A stretch of DNA of 12,286 bases from JANQUM01 sp047630355 (GTDB lineage: Bacteria; Bacteroidota; Bacteroidia; Cytophagales; Spirosomataceae). The DNA lies in the NCBI GenBank assembly GCA_047630355.1, contig JBLHXN010000106.1, positions 1-12,286 of the forward strand, written 5' to 3'. Every line of letters starts with the position of its first letter. Position 1 is the first letter of the stretch. Under the pieces are notes generated by a model that saw only the letters and a list, made by a program, of their open reading frames with translations, searched no databases and was not told the origin of the DNA. Position numbers and translations under genes: made by a program. Shown piece after piece: positions 7,355 to 12,286 of the stretch.

Positions 7355-7430
7355 TAGAGAATGTCTGCGAAAGTCAGCGGGTTTAAAACACTCACTAATT
7401 CGCTAATTATATAATTCACAAGTAGAAAAT

Positions 7431-8540
7431 ATGAAAATAAAAATTGCCATTGTTGGTCTTGGTTTCGGAGCCGAATTTATACCCATTTATCAGCGACATC
7501 CCAACGCCGAAATGTACGCCATTTGTCAGCGGAACGAAGAGAAATTAAACGAAATCGGAGATAAGTTTGACATTGAAAAACGTCACACGGATTATGACGA
7601 ATTGCTACTCGACCCGAACATTGACGCGGTTCATATCAATACGCCAATTCCAAACCACGCCGAACAAAGTTTGAAAGCACTTTACGCCGGAAAGCACGTG
7701 GCTTGCACCGTTCCGATGGCGACTTCGGTAGCGGATTGTCAGAAAATCGTGAATGCTTGTCGGGAAACGGGTAAAAAGTACATGATGATGGAAACCGTGG
7801 TTTACGCCCGCGAATTCTTGTTCGTGAAAGAAATGTACGAAAAAGGAGAACTAGGTAAAGTACAATTTTTGAAAGCTTCTCATCAGCAAGATATGGACGG
7901 TTGGCCGGATTACTGGCCGGGTCTTCCGCCGATGCATTACGCCACGCATTGCGTTGGTCCGGTGGCGGGATTATTAAAGCTTGATGCTGAATACGTTTCG
8001 TGTTTTGGTTCGGGAACAATTAGAAAAGAACTTGCTGATATTCATAACTCACCTTTTGCGGTAGAGTCGGCTCACATCAAATTTAAAGACAGTGACTTGA
8101 GTGCAAACGTTTATCGCTCGCTGTTCGACGTGGCACGTCAATACCGGGAAAGCTTTGAGGTTTACGGAAGCGAAAAGTCGTTTGAGTGGGCGTTAATAGA
8201 AGGCGAACCGAACGTAATTCACACCGCCAAGAAGCCGGAAGCCGAAATTCCTGAAAAGGTAGAGACTCCCGATTACGCTCATTTGCTACCCGAAGAAATT
8301 AGATTATTCACGGGAAAAGGCGTTTATGATACCGACGGAAATACGCATTTAAGTTTCGAGCAGGGCGGCGGTCACGGCGGTTCGCATCCGCATTTAGCCC
8401 ACGAATTTATAAGTGCACTAATCGAAAATCGAGATCCATTCCCGAATGCTGCTCAATCGGCAAACTGGACTTCTGTCGGTATTTTAGCTCATGAGTCGGC
8501 TATGAAGGGCGGGGAGTTAATAAAATTGCCGGAATTTTGA
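7431..8540 (+). CDS. Gfo/Idh/MocA family NAD(P)-dependent oxidoreductase
   Basis: A 369-residue cytoplasmic sugar oxidoreductase. The N-terminal Rossmann fold begins IAIVGLGFGAEF (5-16) with the nucleotide-binding GxGxxA pattern, and YDELLLDPNIDAVHINTPIPNHAE (55-78) is typical of the family. Where most members have the catalytic EKP motif, this one reads HVACTVPMATS, with TVP at 93-95, so the Lys is missing. The C-terminal domain holds MHYATHCVGP (168-177) with His169 and His173, and a Gly/His-rich GGGHGGSHPHLAHEF (312-326) near the active site. There is no signal peptide. The family oxidises or reduces sugars and inositols and also contains NAD-using glycosidases and lyases that act through transient keto sugars. 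It lies between the epimerase-like gene and the ThuA-cupredoxin gene, consistent with one keto-sugar pathway. Substrate not determined. Confidence 0.9.
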   Translation: MKIKIAIVGLGFGAEFIPIYQRHPNAEMYAICQRNEEKLNEIGDKFDIEKRHTDYDELLLDPNIDAVHINTPIPNHAEQSLKALYAGKHVACTVPMATSVADCQKIVNACRETGKKYMMMETVVYAREFLFVKEMYEKGELGKVQFLKASHQQDMDGWPDYWPGLPPMHYATHCVGPVAGLLKLDAEYVSCFGSGTIRKELADIHNSPFAVESAHIKFKDSDLSANVYRSLFDVARQYRESFEVYGSEKSFEWALIEGEPNVIHTAKKPEAEIPEKVETPDYAHLLPEEIRLFTGKGVYDTDGNTHLSFEQGGGHGGSHPHLAHEFISALIENRDPFPNAAQSANWTSVGILAHESAMKGGELIKLPEF

Positions 8541-8633
8541 AATTAGAAACTTGTTCTCAAGAAGGGCGTCGATAAGAATGCCGTTGTCAGTGTTCTTACT
8601 GATAATTTCACAAATTTTTCTCAGAAAAGTATT

Positions 8634-11600
8634 ATGAAAAAGTTATTCGTTTTATCCATCATTATATTCTCAGGATTTGCAACTTTTGCACAGCAAGGTC
8701 GCCGTATCGAGGTACTTTTTCTTGGTGATTCGGTTAGTCACCATAAACCAATCGAACGCGTCCCGACTGTCATGGCGGCTCTCGGACCAAAGGGAATCAA
8801 CTTTACCTACACCGATAAATTAGAAGACCTGAATTCTACGACGCTTAATAAGTTTGACGCGGTGATGATTTACGCTAATTACGACAAAATATCGCCCGCA
8901 GCAGAAAAGGCATTGACAGATTACGTTGCTTCCGGTAAGGGGTTTTTGCCCATTCATTGTGCCTCTTATTGTTTCCGAAACTCAAAGGAATACGTGAAGA
9001 TGGTGGGCGGACAATTTTGGCGGCACACGATGGATTCTGTCCGAACGAAAACGCTGTTGCCCAATCACGAAATAATGCAAAGTATTTCGCCATTTACGGC
9101 GTACGATGAAACGTATTTACACACAAAGTTACAACCCGATAATATTGTTTTGGCGGAGCGGGAAATCAAGGCTGATCAACGGGCTGATAAACCCAATCAA
9201 ACTACGGAACCTTACACGTGGATCAGAAACTACGGAAAAGGAAAAGTCTTTTACACCGCTTACGGACACGATGACCGCACGTGGTCGAAACCGGATTTTC
9301 AACAGTTGCTGTACAACGCCATTTTGTGGTCGGTAAATGATGAAACTAAAGCCGCCTTCTTCGCCCGAAAAGCCAAACCGTTTGAATACCGGGCGGCAAA
9401 TTTACCCAATTACGAGCAACGCCCCGGAGTACAGTTTCAACAGCTGCCGCTTTCGCCAGAAGAGTCGATGAAGCACATTCAAGTGCCGGTTGATTTTAAG
9501 CTGGAACTCTTCGCCGCTGAGCCAAACGTCATGCACCCGATTGCTTTAACTTGGGACGAACAAGGTAGGTTATACGCTCTCATTACCAAAGACTACCCCA
9601 ACGAGCGTAAGCCCGAAGGTGGTGGTGATTATATTTTACGGTGTGAAGATACAGACGGCGACGGGCGAGCGGATAAGTTCACGAAGTTTGCCGAAAACCT
9701 GAGTATTCCAACGGGAATGGTATTCGCCAACGGCGGTCTGATTGTTTCGCAAGCTCCCGATATTTTATTGCTGAAAGACACCAACGGCGACGGCAAAGCA
9801 GATTCCCGAGAAACATTAATCACTGGATTCGGAACATTTGATACGCATGCCGGGCCTTCAAATTTACATTATGGCTTTGATAACTGGATTTGGGGTTGCG
9901 TGGGTTACAGCGGTTTTAACGGTAAAACGCCCGAATCAGATTCGCTAAAATTTGGGCAGGCGTTTTTTAGATTCAAACCCGGTCTGGACGGGCCAGACGG
10001 AAGTAAAATGGAATGGATGACCTCCACCTCAAATAATACGTGGGGAATGGCATTCAACGAAACTAACGATGTTTTTGGTTCAACGGCGAATAACTCTCAC
10101 GGTTGGTACATGGCAATTCCGCACAGCTTTTTTAACTCAAAAAATGGCGTGGATAACGGCAGCCGGAGTACCGATACGCACCGCGATATGAAACCCATTA
10201 CAGAAAAGGTGCGTCAGGTTGATGCGTTCGGTGGATTTACGGCGGCGGCGGGGCATAATTTTTACACCGCCCGGGCATTCCCGAAAAAATATTGGAATAA
10301 TATGGCTTTTGTTTCCGAACCTACGGGACATATTTTGCACCAAAATACGATGGTCAAAAAAGGCACGGACTTTAGTGATAAAGAGAGTTTTAATTTAATG
10401 GCGGGAGCCGATGAATGGTTCTCTCCTGTATTTGCTCAAACCGGTCCTGACGGTGCCGTATGGGTGGCAGATTGGTACAGTTATATCATTCAGCATAACC
10501 CCGTTCCCAATGGTTTTGATAATGGTTCGGGAAATGCGTACGAAACTGATTTGCGGGATTTTACCCGTGGCCGTATTTATCGGGTCAGCTACGAAAAAGC
10601 TCCCGAATATTCACCGATAAAGCTTGAAAAATCAAATCCTGAAGGTTTACTAAAAGCCTTGAAAAATGACAATATGTTTTGGCGGATGAACGCTCAGCGA
10701 TTATTAGTTGAGCGAGGAAATAAAGATGTTGTTCCGCAGCTAACTGCCTTACTAAAAAGTACCGAAACGGACGAAGTTGGCATTAACGCACCTGCTATTC
10801 ACGCCCTCTGGACGTTGAAGGGGTTGGACGCTGTGGACAAGAATATTCTCGAAATTGCGGCTTCGCATCCATCAGCAGATGTGCGGAAAAATGCGTTGAA
10901 AGTCATGAATTTTAATAGTGAAACGGTTGAACTACTTTTGGAAAATAATTTATTGAATGATAAAGAACCATTGGTAGTTCTGAATGCTCTTTTAGTCTTG
11001 TCGAAATCACCGTTAACCGCTAAAGCAGAAGCCGCTTTTTTTGATAAATTGAAGTCCACTAAAGACGCAACTGACCGTTGGCTACCCGATGCTTTTGCTA
11101 CGGTATTGACCGCAAATGACGGCAAGTTGATGAAGAAATTATTAGCGGTCAAATCAGACAAAAATACATCCGAAATAGGTACTCCAGTTAATCACGATCA
11201 TCAGAATATGATGACCCCGAAAGCGGCGAAGAAAAGCGATCTAGCTAACGGCGTAGATTTAGTGATTGATAGAATAGAAGTCAATCCGGTTAATCCCGCC
11301 GTTCGGGAGCGAATCAACGTAATAGTTCACGTAAAAAATCAGGGGAAAGAAGATTTGAAACCCGAAGTTTTTGTGCCGTTAAATATTCGTTTTTCAGGAA
11401 ATGAAATACTTGTTGACCAAGTGAGCCGGAATTATAAAGAGGGAATAAGATCGGGCGAAACGGTGGCGATTACAAAAAATATCAACGGGCCGTGGGTAGG
11501 AAATATAGCCTTTTACACCGATCAAGCCGGCGATTACAATCTTGAAGTGAATATTGATGATGCAAACGAATTGAACGAAAGCGATAAATTAAATAATAAA

Positions 11601-12286
11601 AAATCACAGAAAATTACGTTTTCGCCGCCGCCAAGTATGACCGTTTACGCGTTGGAAAGAGCCATTCGCTCATATAGCTCGTTGGGTAAAACGGACGAAT
11701 TGATTTCAATTATAAAAACCGTTCAACAAAGCAACGCTCAGGGAAAAGCATCCGCTTACAAAGCCATCGCCGAAGGTTGGAATTACAAAAGTAAAGATGT
11801 GAAAATTGCTGGATCTGATGCGGCATTTCTTGCGAAATTAGCACAAGATAAAAATTTGCAAAAAGTCTTGAAAGCGTGGAATGTGCTAAAAGAGGAAACC
11901 CTCGATCCAAACCGAAAAGTGGTGAAAATTTCTGCTATTCGCGAAGCGATGAAATACGATGTGACCAGTTTTACAGTAAAAGCCGGACAAGCCGTGGAAG
12001 TTGTATTCTCGAACCCTGACGCCATGCAGCACAACATCGTTTTCGTGCAGCCAAACGCCATGGAAAAAGTAGGAACTGCCGCTGATAAAATGATGATGGA
12101 CAATAAGGGAGCAGAGAAAAACTACGTTCCTGCGTTGCCACAAGTTCTTTTTGCGTCTTCGCTCGTGAATCCTGACCAAACGTTTACGTTAAATTTCAAA
12201 GCCCCGTCAAAACCTGGCAAGTACCCGTTCGTTTGTACGTTCCCTGGTCACTGGCGTTTGATGAACGGCGTGATGATTGTGGAGTA
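8634..12286 (+). CDS. Exported ThuA-propeller dehydrogenase-HEAT-CARDB-cupredoxin fusion (stop cut by window edge)
   Basis: One open frame of 1217 codons from the ATG at 8634; the final two bases, TA, are probably the start of the stop codon. Residues 1-19 are a Sec signal peptide (FVLSIIIFSG, cleavage at FA-Q). ThuA-like domain: about 24-238, with PIHCASYCF at 106-114. Beta-propeller 'membrane-bound dehydrogenase' domain of the Pirellula/Verrucomicrobium type: about 279-650, with two Asp-rich calcium-type loops (DTDGDGRAD at 339, DTNGDGKAD at 382) and RGRIYRVSY at its end. HEAT-like helices: about 655-840. CARDB: about 873-995. Helical linker, then azurin-like cupredoxin: about 1094-1217, with type 1 copper ligands His1133, Cys1201, His1206 and Met1210 (CTFPGHWRLM). 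No CxxCH heme motif occurs anywhere, although relatives usually carry one at the C-terminus. Likely a periplasmic sugar or polyol oxidase passing electrons to copper; cofactor and substrate unknown. Third gene of the operon, 93 bp after the oxidoreductase. Confidence 0.88.
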   Translation, partial: MKKLFVLSIIIFSGFATFAQQGRRIEVLFLGDSVSHHKPIERVPTVMAALGPKGINFTYTDKLEDLNSTTLNKFDAVMIYANYDKISPAAEKALTDYVASGKGFLPIHCASYCFRNSKEYVKMVGGQFWRHTMDSVRTKTLLPNHEIMQSISPFTAYDETYLHTKLQPDNIVLAEREIKADQRADKPNQTTEPYTWIRNYGKGKVFYTAYGHDDRTWSKPDFQQLLYNAILWSVNDETKAAFFARKAKPFEYRAANLPNYEQRPGVQFQQLPLSPEESMKHIQVPVDFKLELFAAEPNVMHPIALTWDEQGRLYALITKDYPNERKPEGGGDYILRCEDTDGDGRADKFTKFAENLSIPTGMVFANGGLIVSQAPDILLLKDTNGDGKADSRETLITGFGTFDTHAGPSNLHYGFDNWIWGCVGYSGFNGKTPESDSLKFGQAFFRFKPGLDGPDGSKMEWMTSTSNNTWGMAFNETNDVFGSTANNSHGWYMAIPHSFFNSKNGVDNGSRSTDTHRDMKPITEKVRQVDAFGGFTAAAGHNFYTARAFPKKYWNNMAFVSEPTGHILHQNTMVKKGTDFSDKESFNLMAGADEWFSPVFAQTGPDGAVWVADWYSYIIQHNPVPNGFDNGSGNAYETDLRDFTRGRIYRVSYEKAPEYSPIKLEKSNPEGLLKALKNDNMFWRMNAQRLLVERGNKDVVPQLTALLKSTETDEVGINAPAIHALWTLKGLDAVDKNILEIAASHPSADVRKNALKVMNFNSETVELLLENNLLNDKEPLVVLNALLVLSKSPLTAKAEAAFFDKLKSTKDATDRWLPDAFATVLTANDGKLMKKLLAVKSDKNTSEIGTPVNHDHQNMMTPKAAKKSDLANGVDLVIDRIEVNPVNPAVRERINVIVHVKNQGKEDLKPEVFVPLNIRFSGNEILVDQVSRNYKEGIRSGETVAITKNINGPWVGNIAFYTDQAGDYNLEVNIDDANELNESDKLNNKKSQKITFSPPPSMTVYALERAIRSYSSLGKTDELISIIKTVQQSNAQGKASAYKAIAEGWNYKSKDVKIAGSDAAFLAKLAQDKNLQKVLKAWNVLKEETLDPNRKVVKISAIREAMKYDVTSFTVKAGQAVEVVFSNPDAMQHNIVFVQPNAMEKVGTAADKMMMDNKGAEKNYVPALPQVLFASSLVNPDQTFTLNFKAPSKPGKYPFVCTFPGHWRLMNGVMIVE

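Noticed and set aside
7905..7921. Repeated TGGCCGG units
   Set aside because: Two short copies inside the oxidoreductase gene coding for WP/D/G residues; explained by protein sequence.
8541..8633. Possible attenuator or small gene between the oxidoreductase and ThuA-fusion genes
   Set aside because: Only a weak AAGAA/TTCTT pairing and no convincing reading frame; looks like ordinary operon spacing.
9982..9998. GTCTGG-N5-CCAGAC hairpin-like palindrome
   Set aside because: Lies inside the propeller domain and encodes conserved Gly/Asp-rich sequence; chance palindrome from codon choice.
1..12286. CRISPR array, tRNA, rRNA, insertion sequence or phage genes
   Set aside because: No regularly spaced repeats, no recognisable RNA genes, and no transposase or integrase reading frames seen on either strand.

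Overview
The window looks like chromosomal DNA of a Bacteroidota bacterium, most likely an environmental, polysaccharide-degrading member of the Cytophagales. The basis is the set of protein families (DUF1501 with PSCyt1/DUF1549/DUF1553, ThuA with a Pirellula/Verrucomicrobium-type dehydrogenase, a cupin-AraC regulator, DUF1810), the modest GC content, and start sites that mostly lack a Shine-Dalgarno sequence. Genus and species cannot be read from the sequence.

Left part (1-4912): the window opens in the first 29 codons of a DUF1501 protein with a twin-arginine motif (minus strand). Next come a small secreted protein of unknown function and an NTF2/SnoaL-like protein (both minus), a ChbG/HpnK-type sugar deacetylase (plus), and a large exported c-type cytochrome protein, PSCyt1-DUF1549-CBM6-like-DUF1553 (minus). 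DUF1501 and DUF1549/1553 genes are usually adjacent; here three unrelated genes, one in the opposite orientation, lie between them. A 12-bp inverted repeat sits directly before the cytochrome gene.

Middle (5015-6511): a DUF1810 protein and a cupin-AraC regulator probably share a minus-strand transcript. A 152-bp AT-rich divergent region separates the regulator from a plus-strand operon.

Right part (6512-12286): three plus-strand genes, 76 to 93 bp apart, encode a D-tagatose/allulose 3-epimerase-like TIM-barrel protein, a Gfo/Idh/MocA oxidoreductase, and an exported protein of at least 1217 residues. Translation of 8634-12286 is open throughout and ends on a typical azurin tail followed by TA, so the window is probably cut one base before the stop codon. 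The protein joins ThuA, a beta-propeller dehydrogenase domain, HEAT-like helices, CARDB and a C-terminal azurin-like cupredoxin with a complete type 1 copper site.

Working model (inference): the divergent AraC protein senses a sugar or sugar derivative and controls the operon. The large exported protein oxidises or handles the sugar in the periplasm and passes electrons through its own copper domain instead of the c-type heme usual in this family. The Gfo/Idh/MocA protein and the epimerase-like protein process the oxidised (keto) sugar in the cytoplasm. ThuA and a Gfo/Idh/MocA enzyme (ThuB) together are known for 3-keto-trehalose metabolism, which makes keto-sugar chemistry a reasonable guess; the substrate is not determined. 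Main points for follow-up: the copper-for-heme fusion, a Gln at an expected metal-ligand His in the epimerase-like protein, a TVP in place of the EKP motif in the oxidoreductase, and the CBM6-like insert in the cytochrome protein.
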